Origin: Bacteroidota bacterium
GTDB lineage: Bacteria > Bacteroidota > Rhodothermia > Rhodothermales > UBA10348
Direction: 5' to 3'
Assembly (NCBI GenBank): GCA_024640835.1
Contig: JAHEEH010000001.1
Span: forward strand, 1,203-19,871
Length of the DNA stretch: 18,669 bases
In this document: positions 7,614 through 16,532 of the stretch, in pieces
Position numbering within the stretch: position 1 is the stretch's first letter
How the letters are laid out: each line of letters begins with the position of its first letter
The notes under the pieces: generated by a model
Told to the model about the DNA's origin: nothing
What the model saw: the letters and a program-made list of their open reading frames with translations, nothing else
Database searches by the model: none
Position numbers and translations under genes: made by a program

Positions 7614-8750
7614 ATGGCCCGAACCGCGACATCGCGATGGAAGACACATCCGGTCGACAAGTACGTCGTCTGGATCGTGCTGATGCTCGGCGCCGTGGGT
7701 GTCGTGGCGGTGTACAGCGCGGTGTCGTTTCTCGCCCAGACCCGGGCGGAGGGCGACACCGGGCGATACCTGGTGAGTCATCTCCTGCGGCTGGGCGTTG
7801 CGCTCGCGGTCATGGTGGTGTTGAGCGTAATCGACTATCGCCACCTCGCGCGCATCGCGAAGATCGCCCTCGTGGGTTCGCTGGGCCTTCTGATCCTGAC
7901 GAAGCTCGTGGGCGCCACGTCGGGGGGAGCGACACGCTGGCTGCAGTTCGGGACGGTGGGATTCCAGCCGTCGGACGTGGCGCGCGTTTCGCTCGTGCTG
8001 TACGTGGGGACGCTGCTGGCCGCCAAGCAGGACTACATCAAGGATTTCGGGCGCGGATTCGCGCCGATCCTGTTCTGGATCCTGTCGGCGACGGTGCTGA
8101 TCGGCCTGGAAGATCTCTCGACGGCCGCGGTCGTGCTCGTCGCGGTGATCGCCATGTGTTTCGTGGGCCGCGTCCACTTCGCGCAGCTCGTCATGGTGGG
8201 CGTCCTCGGTCTGATCCTGGCCTACGGAATGCTGCTCACGTCGCCCCACCGGGCCGCCAGGATCGAATCGTACGTGGGTGTCCGGCTCTTCCCGAACACC
8301 GGGGGCATCGATCTCTCGGAAAAGGACGAAGGGTTCCAGGCGCGGCAGGCGAAGATCGCGTTCGCCATGGGCGGCCTTACCGGGGCGGGTCCCGGGAAGA
8401 GCACCCAGCGCGACTTCCTTCCGGCGCCGTACAACGACTTCATCTACGCCATCATCGCGGAGGAGTACGGGCTCGTCGGGTCCATGGCGCTCCTGGCCCT
8501 GTTCGTGGCCCTTCTCGCGCAGGGCTTCCTGAGGATCGCCCGTCATTCGCAGGATCCGTTCGGCCTCTTCCTGGCGGTCGGATTGACCGTGATGCTGGTG
8601 CTGTACGGTTTCGTGCACGCCGGGGTGTCGGCCGGCCTGCTGCCGGTCACCGGTCTTCCCCTTCCCTTCGTCTCGTACGGCGGCACGTCCATGGTGGCCA
8701 ACGGGGCCATGGTGGGCATCCTGCTCAACATTTCGAGGTCCGTGCGCTGA
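7614..8750 (+). CDS. ftsW: Septal peptidoglycan glycosyltransferase FtsW (SEDS family)
   Basis: FtsW polymerises lipid II into glycan strands at the septum, paired with the FtsI-type PBP. The 378-residue product has about ten membrane segments. SEDS marks are GATRWLQFG (105 to 113), FQPSDVARV (117 to 125), the long exported loop with GLTGAGPGKSTQ (254 to 265) and PYNDFIYAIIAEEYG (272 to 286), and PFVSYGGTSM (351 to 360). Asp275 in the DFIYA motif is the likely catalytic aspartate, by analogy with the aspartate required in RodA/FtsW. FtsW is preferred over RodA because of its place between murD and murG. The PYNDFIYAII form differs from the proteobacterial HTDFIFA form and resembles Bacteroidota-type FtsW. 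Only 2 bases separate it from murG. Confidence 0.96.
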   Translation: MARTATSRWKTHPVDKYVVWIVLMLGAVGVVAVYSAVSFLAQTRAEGDTGRYLVSHLLRLGVALAVMVVLSVIDYRHLARIAKIALVGSLGLLILTKLVGATSGGATRWLQFGTVGFQPSDVARVSLVLYVGTLLAAKQDYIKDFGRGFAPILFWILSATVLIGLEDLSTAAVVLVAVIAMCFVGRVHFAQLVMVGVLGLILAYGMLLTSPHRAARIESYVGVRLFPNTGGIDLSEKDEGFQARQAKIAFAMGGLTGAGPGKSTQRDFLPAPYNDFIYAIIAEEYGLVGSMALLALFVALLAQGFLRIARHSQDPFGLFLAVGLTVMLVLYGFVHAGVSAGLLPVTGLPLPFVSYGGTSMVANGAMVGILLNISRSVR

Positions 8751-8752
8751 CC

Positions 8753-9868
8753 ATGCCGAGACCACCGCGCATACTGATGGCCGGAGGCGGGACGGGCGGA
8801 CACGTCTATCCCGCGATCGCCATCGCGGATGCGGTCCGGCGGACCGAGCCGGAGTCGGTGGTGGCGTTCGCCGGAACGACGGATCGCATGGAGTGGCAGG
8901 CGGTCCCCGGGGCCGGGTACGCGATCCATCCGATCGCGGCCGCCGGGCTGAAGCGGAAGCTGGCGGTATCCAATCTGCGCGTTCCGCTGACCATGATGCG
9001 CGGCCTGGCCCAGTCGTGGCGCCTGGTCGGAGATTTCGACGCGGACGTCGTGGTGGGCACCGGTGGATACGTATCCGGGCCGGTGGGTCTCGCGGCCGCG
9101 ATGCGTCACAGGGGGCTCGTGGTCCAGGAGCAGAACGCTCATCCGGGGGTCACCAACAGGATCCTCGGCCGGATGGCCGACCGCGTCCATGTCGCCTTCG
9201 ACGATGCGGGAGCCGCGTTTCCCGCGGACCGGACGTCGGTTTCCGGCAACCCGATCCGCCCCGGGCTGTCCACCGCGGTACGATCCGAAGCCAGGATCGC
9301 GTACGGCATTCCCGAGGATGCCCGCGTGCTCCTGGTGCTCGGCGGCTCGCTCGGGAGCCAGGCGGTGAACGAGGCCGTCGCGCCCCGGATCGGATCGTTG
9401 ATGGACTCCGCCGACCTGTATGTGGTCTGGCAGGCCGGCACGCGATACATCGACCGGATGAAGGCCGCCGTCGGGGAGCACGAGAAGCTGCGGCTGTCGG
9501 CCTACATCGACCGGATGGATCTCGCGTACGCGGCCTCCGATCTCGTGATGTGCCGATCGGGTGCCATTACGTGCTCGGAACTCCTGGCGACGGGAAGGCC
9601 GTCCGTGCTGATCCCGTCTCCGAACGTGACGGAGGATCACCAGACGCGCAATGCCGAGAGCCTGGTCCGCATCGGTGCGGCGCGGCTGCTGCCCGAATCC
9701 GATCTCCCCGAGGGCTGGGAGCCGCTCGTCACCGGACTGCTTCGCGACGCAACGACCCTGGCCGGGATGTCGCGTGCGGCCCGCTCGCACGCGGTGCTCG
9801 ATTCGGCCGACCGGATCGCCCGCGACGTACTGAACCTGGCGCACCGCCGCACCGCCCGCGCCACATGA
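8753..9868 (+). CDS. murG: Undecaprenyldiphospho-muramoylpentapeptide beta-N-acetylglucosaminyltransferase
   Basis: MurG transfers GlcNAc from UDP-GlcNAc to lipid I, forming lipid II on the inner face of the cytoplasmic membrane. From the ATG at 8753 the protein is 371 residues with the two-domain GT-B (GT28) layout. The N-terminal domain has GGGTGGHVYP (11 to 20), TGGYVSGP (103 to 110) and QEQNAHPG (125 to 132). The C-terminal UDP-GlcNAc site has GGSLGSQAVNE (197 to 207), CRSGAITCSELLATGRPS (267 to 284) and EDHQTRNA (294 to 301). The frame is open far upstream through ftsW and murD, but the ATG 2 bases after the ftsW stop puts the first glycine loop at the normal distance from the start. Its TGA overlaps the murC ATG (ATGA). 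Confidence 0.98.
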   Translation: MPRPPRILMAGGGTGGHVYPAIAIADAVRRTEPESVVAFAGTTDRMEWQAVPGAGYAIHPIAAAGLKRKLAVSNLRVPLTMMRGLAQSWRLVGDFDADVVVGTGGYVSGPVGLAAAMRHRGLVVQEQNAHPGVTNRILGRMADRVHVAFDDAGAAFPADRTSVSGNPIRPGLSTAVRSEARIAYGIPEDARVLLVLGGSLGSQAVNEAVAPRIGSLMDSADLYVVWQAGTRYIDRMKAAVGEHEKLRLSAYIDRMDLAYAASDLVMCRSGAITCSELLATGRPSVLIPSPNVTEDHQTRNAESLVRIGAARLLPESDLPEGWEPLVTGLLRDATTLAGMSRAARSHAVLDSADRIARDVLNLAHRRTARAT

Positions 9869-11283
9869 TCGAAACCCGCAGACAACCCTCGTTCGGTCGC
9901 ATCCACCGCGTGCACATGGTGGGCATCGGTGGCATCGGGATGAGCTCCATCGCCGAGGTCCTGCTCACGCGAGGTTTCGACGTGTCCGGATCCGATCTGC
10001 AGCGGACGGAGATCACGGAGCGGCTCGAGATGCTGGGCGCGCGGGTCTTCGAGGGGCACGCTGCCGGGCACGTGGAGGGTGCGCACGTGGTGGTCCACTC
10101 GTCGGCCGTGGACCCTGCGACGAATCCGGAAACGGTGGAAGCCGCGCGCCAGCACGTCCCGATCATCGGGCGCGCCGTGATGCTCGGCGAACTCATGCGC
10201 ACGAAGTACGGCATCGGCATCGCCGGAACGCACGGGAAGACCACGACGACTTCGATGGCCGGTCTCGTCGTGGCGGAGGGCGGGTTCGATCCGACCATCA
10301 TCGTAGGGGGGAAGGTGACCGTCTTCGGCTCGAACGCGGTGGCGGGAGAGGGAGACGTCATTCTCGTGGAGGCCGACGAATACGACCGGACGTTCCTCCG
10401 TCTCACGCCGTCGCTCGCGGTCATCACGAATGTCGAGGAGGAGCACCTGGACATCTACGACGGCCTGGACGACCTGCTCGACGCGTTCACCCGGTTTGCC
10501 GAGAGCGTCCCGTTCTTCGGGGCGGCCATCTGCTGCCTGGACGATCGGAACGTGCAGCGCATCGTGGGCCGGATCGGCCGTCGCGTCGTGACGTACGGCA
10601 CCTCCCGCCAGGCGGCCGTGAGGGCGGACCGGATACGGCAGGACGGGCTGACGATGAGCTTCGACGTCCTGGTCGAGGGAGACCGGCTCGGAACGGTCGA
10701 CCTGGCGGTTCCCGGAATGCACAACGTCCGCAATGCGCTCGCCGCCGTTGCCGTGGGCCTGGAGCTGGACATCCCGTTCGAGCGCATCCGCGCGGGGATC
10801 GGCCGCTTTTCGGGGGTGCAGCGACGCCTGCACCGGATCGGGGAGGTGAACGGCATCCTGGTCGTCGACGACTATGCGCACCACCCGACGGAAATCCGGG
10901 CGACGCTCGAGACGGCGACGCGGTCCTGGCCCGACCGGAGGATCGTGGCGGTATTCCAGCCGCACCTCTACTCGCGCACCCGTGACTTCCTGGACGATTT
11001 CGCCAGGGCGTTCTTCGATGCGGACGTGCTCTTCGTCACGGACGTCTACGCCGCGCGTGAATCCGCCGTGGACGGCGTGGACGGTGGACAGGTGGCCGAA
11101 AGGGCCCGCGCGTTCGGTCACCGGGCCGTGCACTACGTTCAGGATCGCGAGGCGCTTCCGGACATCGTGGCCCGCGTGATCGAGCCCGGAGACCTGGTGA
11201 TCACGCTCGGCGCCGGTGACATCTGGCGGTTCAGTCGCTCCCTGCTCGGCGAGCTCGGCGCGGAACCCGCGGAGGAGGCCTGA
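9865..11283 (+). CDS. murC: UDP-N-acetylmuramate--L-alanine ligase
   Basis: MurC starts stem-peptide synthesis by joining L-alanine to UDP-MurNAc with ATP. The 472-residue protein shows HMVGIGGIGMSSIA (17 to 30), the P-loop GTHGKTTTT (121 to 129), EADEYDRTFL (169 to 178), TNVEEEHLDIY (188 to 198), VDDYAHHPTE (334 to 343) and FQPHLYSRTRD (364 to 374). GTHGKTTT and DDYAHHPTE are specific to MurC among Mur ligases. The start shares four bases (ATGA) with the murG stop, typical of coupled translation. The open frame upstream within murG is not needed. The nucleotide donor pathway is incomplete here: murB, often next to murC in proteobacteria, is absent and ftsQ follows directly after 3 bases. Confidence 0.98.
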   Translation: MIETRRQPSFGRIHRVHMVGIGGIGMSSIAEVLLTRGFDVSGSDLQRTEITERLEMLGARVFEGHAAGHVEGAHVVVHSSAVDPATNPETVEAARQHVPIIGRAVMLGELMRTKYGIGIAGTHGKTTTTSMAGLVVAEGGFDPTIIVGGKVTVFGSNAVAGEGDVILVEADEYDRTFLRLTPSLAVITNVEEEHLDIYDGLDDLLDAFTRFAESVPFFGAAICCLDDRNVQRIVGRIGRRVVTYGTSRQAAVRADRIRQDGLTMSFDVLVEGDRLGTVDLAVPGMHNVRNALAAVAVGLELDIPFERIRAGIGRFSGVQRRLHRIGEVNGILVVDDYAHHPTEIRATLETATRSWPDRRIVAVFQPHLYSRTRDFLDDFARAFFDADVLFVTDVYAARESAVDGVDGGQVAERARAFGHRAVHYVQDREALPDIVARVIEPGDLVITLGAGDIWRFSRSLLGELGAEPAEEA

Positions 11284-11286
11284 GCC

Positions 11287-12045
11287 ATGAGCGAGAGCAA
11301 GAAACGCAGCCCCGCCTTCGGAGCCTCCGTCGCGAAATGGATCGCCGCGGCCGCGCTCCTGTCCGTAGCCGTCCTGGGATGGCAGGGTGTGACGAGCATT
11401 CCGGTGCGGTCCGTGGTCGTGCGCGGTGCGGAACACGCGACGGACGACGCGATCGTGGCGTTGGCCCGCGTGCCCCTGGACTCCCTTCTGTTCACCGTTT
11501 CCCCCACCCTGATCGAGGACCGTGTGCGCCGCCATCCCTGGGTGGAGGACGCGGTCGTAAGTCGGCTCCCGACCGGCACGGTGTCGATCCACGTCACGGA
11601 GCGGACTCCCGTGCTGCTCGCCCTGTCCGCGAGCGGCGAGCCGTCGTACTACGTCGACGCGGAGGGATTCCGGATGCCGTACCGACCGGGCGGATCGTGG
11701 CGGGTCCCGATCCTGACGGGGCTCTCCGAACGGTATCACCCGGTCGTTCCGATCCGGAACGAAGCCGTCCGTGGCCTCGCGTCGGCGCTACCGGACATCG
11801 AGGAGGACGTGGACGCCCTCCTGTCGGAATTCCGCGTGGACGACGGAGGCGGAATCACGTTGAGCACGACCGTGACGCCGCAGGGCAGGACGCTCCAGGT
11901 GAGGCTCGGCCGTGCCGTGTCCGCGGAACGCCTGGTCCGGCTCAGGGCCTTCTGGGACCAGGTGGTCCTTGCCCGTCCCAATGCTCGCTTCTCGTGGGTC
12001 GACCTCCGTTTTGACAGCCAGATCGTAACGAACGAATCATCATAA
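11287..12045 (+). CDS. ftsQ: Cell division protein FtsQ (POTRA domain)
   Basis: FtsQ is a bitopic inner-membrane protein that recruits FtsL/FtsB and later divisome parts. The 252-residue product has a short basic cytoplasmic start, one membrane segment (about 17 to 34) and an exported POTRA-like domain beginning IPVRSVVVRGAEHATDDAI (38 to 56). The typical HPWVEDAVVSRLPTGTVSI (83 to 101) and ERTPVLLA (105 to 112) come next. A beta-type domain follows, ending FSWVDLRFDSQIVTN (235 to 249), the region where FtsQ usually has a D-L-R motif. Sequence conservation in FtsQ is low, but position before ftsA and this pattern make the call firm. It starts 3 bases after murC. A small hairpin and 41 bases separate it from ftsA. 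Confidence 0.92.
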   Translation: MSESKKRSPAFGASVAKWIAAAALLSVAVLGWQGVTSIPVRSVVVRGAEHATDDAIVALARVPLDSLLFTVSPTLIEDRVRRHPWVEDAVVSRLPTGTVSIHVTERTPVLLALSASGEPSYYVDAEGFRMPYRPGGSWRVPILTGLSERYHPVVPIRNEAVRGLASALPDIEEDVDALLSEFRVDDGGGITLSTTVTPQGRTLQVRLGRAVSAERLVRLRAFWDQVVLARPNARFSWVDLRFDSQIVTNESS

Positions 12046-12047
12046 CG

Positions 12048-12063
12048 GTCGCCGGAAGGCGAC
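12048..12063 (+). other. Perfect 6-bp hairpin with GGAA tetraloop between ftsQ and ftsA
   Basis: GTCGCC (12048 to 12053) and GGCGAC (12058 to 12063) are exact inverted repeats around GGAA, a GNRA-type tetraloop; a G-U pair could add one step. It begins two bases after the ftsQ stop and lies 23 bases before the ftsA ATG. No T-run follows, so it is not a standard intrinsic terminator. An RNA-processing or mRNA-stability element is possible. Confidence 0.4.
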
Positions 12064-12086
12064 TTCACCTGAAACCCCATCCAGCC

Positions 12087-13355
<1,269 letters not shown>

Positions 13356-13413
13356 ACGAAAGCCGTAGGGACCGCTCAGCCCCAAACGGCACAGCCAGCA
13401 CCGAACTGTTACC

Positions 13414-13419
13414 GGAGGA
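13414..13419 (+). promoter_or_regulatory. Strong Shine-Dalgarno GGAGGA for ftsZ
   Basis: GGAGGA ends 3 bases before the ftsZ ATG at 13423 and is the best ribosome-binding site in the window. Most other genes here have none, so it probably raises FtsZ output above its neighbours. The rest of the 67-base ftsA-ftsZ gap (13356 to 13422) shows no promoter I can recognise. Confidence 0.6.
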
Positions 13420-13422
13420 ACC

Positions 13423-14682
13423 ATGAACCATTCGTTCAGCTCTCACTTCGCGTTCGACGACGCGATGAACGAGGAGGCGAAGATCTGCGTCGTAGGCGTG
13501 GGAGGCGGCGGCGGAAACGCCGTGAATAACATGATCAGTGAGGGTATTCAGGGCGTGGAGTTCTACGCCGTCAATACGGATCAGCAGGCGCTCGCCGCGA
13601 ATCTCGCCCCCAACAAGATCCAGGCAGGCGCGAGCCTGACCAAGGGACTCGGGGCCGGGGCCCGGCCGGCCATCGGCGCCGAGGCCATCGAGGAAAGCCG
13701 CGATGACATCAAGAAGGCCCTGAGGGGCTTCGACATGGTGTTCATCACGGCCGGAATGGGGGGCGGCACGGGCACCGGGGGTGCGCCGATCGTCGCCGCC
13801 ATCGCCAAGGAGATCGGCATCCTGTCCGTGGCCATCGTCACGAAGCCCTTCGAATGTGAAGGACGTCGTCGTCTGCAATCGGCCGACACGGGCATCGACC
13901 TGCTTCGAGACCACGTGGACACGCTCATCATCATCCCGAACGAGCGTCTCCTCGATATCGACGACGGCAACACGTCGTTGCTCGAAGCCTTCGCCAAGGC
14001 CGACGAGGTGCTCTACAACGCCACGCGCGGGATCAGTGACCTCATCACCGTCCACGGTCTGATCAACCTGGACTTCGCGGACGTGAAGACGACCATGCGC
14101 AATGGCGGCACGGCGCTCATGGGGTCGGCCACGGCCTCGGGCGAGAAACGGGCCGAGAATGCCGCGATGGAGGCGCTCTCGAGCCCGCTCCTCGACGGTC
14201 TGTCGATACACGGGGCGCGGAACGTGCTCGTGAACATCACCGCCAACCAGTCACTCGGCATCCGGGAGGCCACTGCGGCGACGAAGATCATCCAGACGGA
14301 GGCCGGAGAAGACGTCGAGGTGATCTTCGGTACGGTGATCGACGAGGAGATGGGCGACGAGCTCAGGATCACGGTGATCGCCACGGGCTTCGATTCCCAG
14401 GGTCGAAATGCGCACAGGAAGGGCCAGGTGACGCTTCCCCTGGACCGTGCCGTCGAGTACAAGGGGGAGACCGCGCTCCAGAACCTGGACGCTCCCGCCT
14501 ATGAGAGGCGCGGGAAGACGGTCACGACGCTGCCGGGCACCCACGCCAACGGCGACGGGGCCCCGCTGGGCGGTACGGCGCGGGTGCGCAAGCTCCAGCG
14601 GGACGAGATCGAGGAGCGGACCGAGCGGGTCGCCAAGGGGAACGACGACGTCCCGGCATTCCTGAGGAAGATGCTCGACTGA
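13423..14682 (+). CDS. ftsZ: Cell division GTPase FtsZ
   Basis: FtsZ is the tubulin-like GTPase that forms the division ring. The 419-residue protein has a leader of about 17 residues (with FAFDD), the GTPase domain with VGVGGGGGNAVNNM (24 to 37), NTDQQAL (51 to 57), and the tubulin signature GGGTGTG (113 to 119). The T7 catalytic loop NLDFADVKT (215 to 223) follows. The second domain ends near TVIATGFD (317 to 324). After it come a linker of about 80 residues and a conserved tail DDVPAFLRKML (408 to 418), the peptide that binds FtsA and other partners. All catalytic motifs are intact. The start follows a strong Shine-Dalgarno sequence. As last gene of the dcw run it is followed at once by an inverted repeat. 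Confidence 0.99.
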   Translation: MNHSFSSHFAFDDAMNEEAKICVVGVGGGGGNAVNNMISEGIQGVEFYAVNTDQQALAANLAPNKIQAGASLTKGLGAGARPAIGAEAIEESRDDIKKALRGFDMVFITAGMGGGTGTGGAPIVAAIAKEIGILSVAIVTKPFECEGRRRLQSADTGIDLLRDHVDTLIIIPNERLLDIDDGNTSLLEAFAKADEVLYNATRGISDLITVHGLINLDFADVKTTMRNGGTALMGSATASGEKRAENAAMEALSSPLLDGLSIHGARNVLVNITANQSLGIREATAATKIIQTEAGEDVEVIFGTVIDEEMGDELRITVIATGFDSQGRNAHRKGQVTLPLDRAVEYKGETALQNLDAPAYERRGKTVTTLPGTHANGDGAPLGGTARVRKLQRDEIEERTERVAKGNDDVPAFLRKMLD

Positions 14683-14697
14683 CCGGCTCGGAGCCGG
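14683..14697 (+). terminator. Inverted repeat directly after ftsZ, weak terminator candidate
   Basis: CCGGCT (14683 to 14688) and AGCCGG (14692 to 14697) pair around a 3-base loop, starting at the first base after the ftsZ stop. No T-run follows, so intrinsic termination is uncertain. A second, weaker pair GGAAA/TTTCC (14708 to 14722) lies just beyond. Confidence 0.3.
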
Positions 14698-14803
14698 ATG
14701 ACATTTCGGAAACCTCCTTTCCACGGTCCGCCCGTGAGCTGGGCACCAGGGACCGGACGTCGCAGGCTGTCGGCGTGAAGGGAAAGCGAGGGGTTCGGTG
14801 CGG

Positions 14804-14842
14804 CGACCGGCCGCGTTCCGGTGGGGGGCGCGGCCGGCGTCG
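14804..14842 (+). other. Long GC-rich hairpin upstream of the post-ftsZ membrane gene
   Basis: CGAC plus CGGCCGCG (14804 to 14815) pairs with CGCGGCCG plus GTCG (14829 to 14836 and 14839 to 14842), leaving a 2-base bulge and a 13-base loop. This gives 12 base pairs, almost all G-C. It lies 55 bases before the ATG at 14898. The rest of the 215-base gap (14683 to 14897) shows no gene and no promoter I can recognise. Roles could be a terminator of the dcw transcript, an attenuator or a leader structure. Confidence 0.4.
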
Positions 14843-14897
14843 ATTAAGGGGACAAGCGGAGCGGGGCCGTACATTCCGGCGAGTCCTGCGGATACCG

Positions 14898-16532
14898 ATG
14901 AACAGACGCCTTCTCAGCGTCCTCCTTTTCTGCCTGATCGTCCTTCCGGCAGCGGCGCGGCAGGCGCCGCGCATGGGGGTGGTATGGGATCCCCCCGCCG
15001 ATCTTCTCGAGGCGGAAGCGGACCTGCGTGCGATCCGGGCCATGGGGTTCACCGCGGTTCGCACCCACCTGCTCGATCGGGTCGAGCTGCTGGTCCTGGC
15101 CGATACGCTGGGCATCGACCTGTACCAGGAGCTCCAACTGTATTTCCTGACCGCTCGGGAATTCACCGACACCCTCGCCGTGGCCCGCGGACTGCTGGCC
15201 GACGCCCTGGCCTCCACGGAGGATCACCCTTCCGCCCGCCATTTCGGGTTCGCCTTCGCACCGTCCACGATGGAAGAGGCGCTCTGCGGTACGCTGGATG
15301 AATTCGTGCCCTGGGCACGGCAGCGGGGAGCGCCGGGCGTGCAGTTCTACTACGTCTCCTGGCTTCCGCGATCCGACCGGTGCTCCGAAAGCGTGAACCT
15401 CGTGCTCCTGGACGATCCGATACACGATCGGCCGGTGGACCTCCTGGAGCGGTGGTCGGGATCGGGCCGGATCGGGTTGGCGGCCGTCGGGCGCCGCGTG
15501 GACCCGGGGGCCGAGCGGGGTCTGCTGGTCGAGTCCTCGGAGGAGCTCCAGGCGCTCTTCCTGGAGGAAACGATCCCGAAGCTCCTGGCTCGCACCGACC
15601 TCTCCGTCGCGTTCCTCTACCGATGGCAGGATGCCCCGCCCGAAGATCTCGACGCGTTCCATCCCGCGCCGTTCGGTACGGTGTACGGGCTGCAGGACGA
15701 GGCGGGCCGCGCCCGGCTGGCCCGTGACGTGGCCGAGGGCATGCTCGCCCACGGGCAGACCACCTTCCGGCTTCTCGCGGGCACGCCCCCCAGGGAGGGA
15801 GCGTCCTGGTTCGTGCTGCTGGGCTGGCTGGTGCTGGCCACGATCGCGGTGATGGTGGCCGCTTCGCCCCGCTTCAGGGCGATGATCCCGCGGTACTTCT
15901 TCGCGCACGGGTTCTATCGCCATGCGATCCAGGAGGGGAGGGACGTGCTGACGGTCCTGTCGACCGTGATGCTGGTCCTTCTCGGACTCGTGATCGGACT
16001 TCTGGGGGCCCAGGTCACGCGGATGATGACGGACTCCGCGACGCTGCACGCGCTCTGGTACCGCTCCGGTCCGGACGGACGGGCCGCCATGAACGCGCTC
16101 CTGACCGACGACGCGCTCCTGGTCGTCTTCATCGGAAGCGCGGGGCTGCTCGCGCTCGTGTTCTGGGTATTCGTGTGGACGCTCGCCGGAAGGGGAAGGG
16201 CTCCGCTGAAGCCCTCCCAGGCCCTGGCGACGGCCGTCTGGCCCCGATGGCCCATGATGCTTCTCCTGGTCGCGGCCATGGTGGTGGACGGGCTGGGAGA
16301 GGCCGCATTCCGACGGTCGATCGAATGGATGCCCGCCGCGTGGCTTGCCGTCGCGCTCTGGGGGACGATCCGCACGAACGTGGACCTGGCGCAGATCGCC
16401 CGGGTGAATCCCGTGGCAACCGTCATCCTCTGGCTCGTGAGTCCGGTCGTCCTGCTGCTCGCCGGCGCGGTCGCGTTCATGCTCGTGAAGCCGGAACTGG
16501 CCGCACTGCTCTGGTCCCTCTGGTCGGCCTGA
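14898..16532 (+). CDS. Unrecognised membrane protein: signal peptide, exported glycosidase-like TIM-barrel domain, multi-pass C-terminus
   Basis: I do not recognise this 544-residue protein as a named family. Residues 1 to 20 form a signal peptide (MNRR, hydrophobic core, PAAA). Residues 26 to about 290 look like a glycoside-hydrolase-type TIM barrel: MGVVWDPP, IRAMGFTAVRTH (46 to 57), LADTLGIDLYQEL (67 to 79), a Trp strand FLYRWQD (239 to 245) and a closing YGLQDEAGRAR (263 to 273). Where such enzymes carry the acid/base N-E-P, this has F-A-P (120 to 122); where the nucleophile E-x-G is expected, it has A-V-G (196 to 198). Cys130 and Cys162 could form a disulfide. Residues 304 onward hold about five or six membrane segments (about 304-322, 352-372, 406-428, 452-465, 480-490, 508-530), loosely like Yip1-type domains. 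Met at 14898 is chosen because it opens the signal peptide; upstream in-frame codons encode Arg/Gly-rich filler. A catalytic role is doubtful; sensing or binding at the envelope is inference. Confidence 0.8.
   Translation: MNRRLLSVLLFCLIVLPAAARQAPRMGVVWDPPADLLEAEADLRAIRAMGFTAVRTHLLDRVELLVLADTLGIDLYQELQLYFLTAREFTDTLAVARGLLADALASTEDHPSARHFGFAFAPSTMEEALCGTLDEFVPWARQRGAPGVQFYYVSWLPRSDRCSESVNLVLLDDPIHDRPVDLLERWSGSGRIGLAAVGRRVDPGAERGLLVESSEELQALFLEETIPKLLARTDLSVAFLYRWQDAPPEDLDAFHPAPFGTVYGLQDEAGRARLARDVAEGMLAHGQTTFRLLAGTPPREGASWFVLLGWLVLATIAVMVAASPRFRAMIPRYFFAHGFYRHAIQEGRDVLTVLSTVMLVLLGLVIGLLGAQVTRMMTDSATLHALWYRSGPDGRAAMNALLTDDALLVVFIGSAGLLALVFWVFVWTLAGRGRAPLKPSQALATAVWPRWPMMLLLVAAMVVDGLGEAAFRRSIEWMPAAWLAVALWGTIRTNVDLAQIARVNPVATVILWLVSPVVLLLAGAVAFMLVKPELAALLWSLWSA

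Noticed and set aside
7047..8765. 572-codon open frame on the - strand across murD and ftsW
   Set aside because: Antisense shadow of two certain genes, with His/Arg/Gln-rich composition and no domain pattern.
9637..11739. 700-codon open frame on the - strand across murG, murC and ftsQ
   Set aside because: Same shadow effect; low-complexity Arg/His/Asp-rich translation and no start signal.
14775..14897. Longer N-terminus for the post-ftsZ membrane protein
   Set aside because: It adds 41 Arg/Gly-rich residues ahead of a clear signal peptide and runs through a strong hairpin; Met at 14898 is far more plausible.
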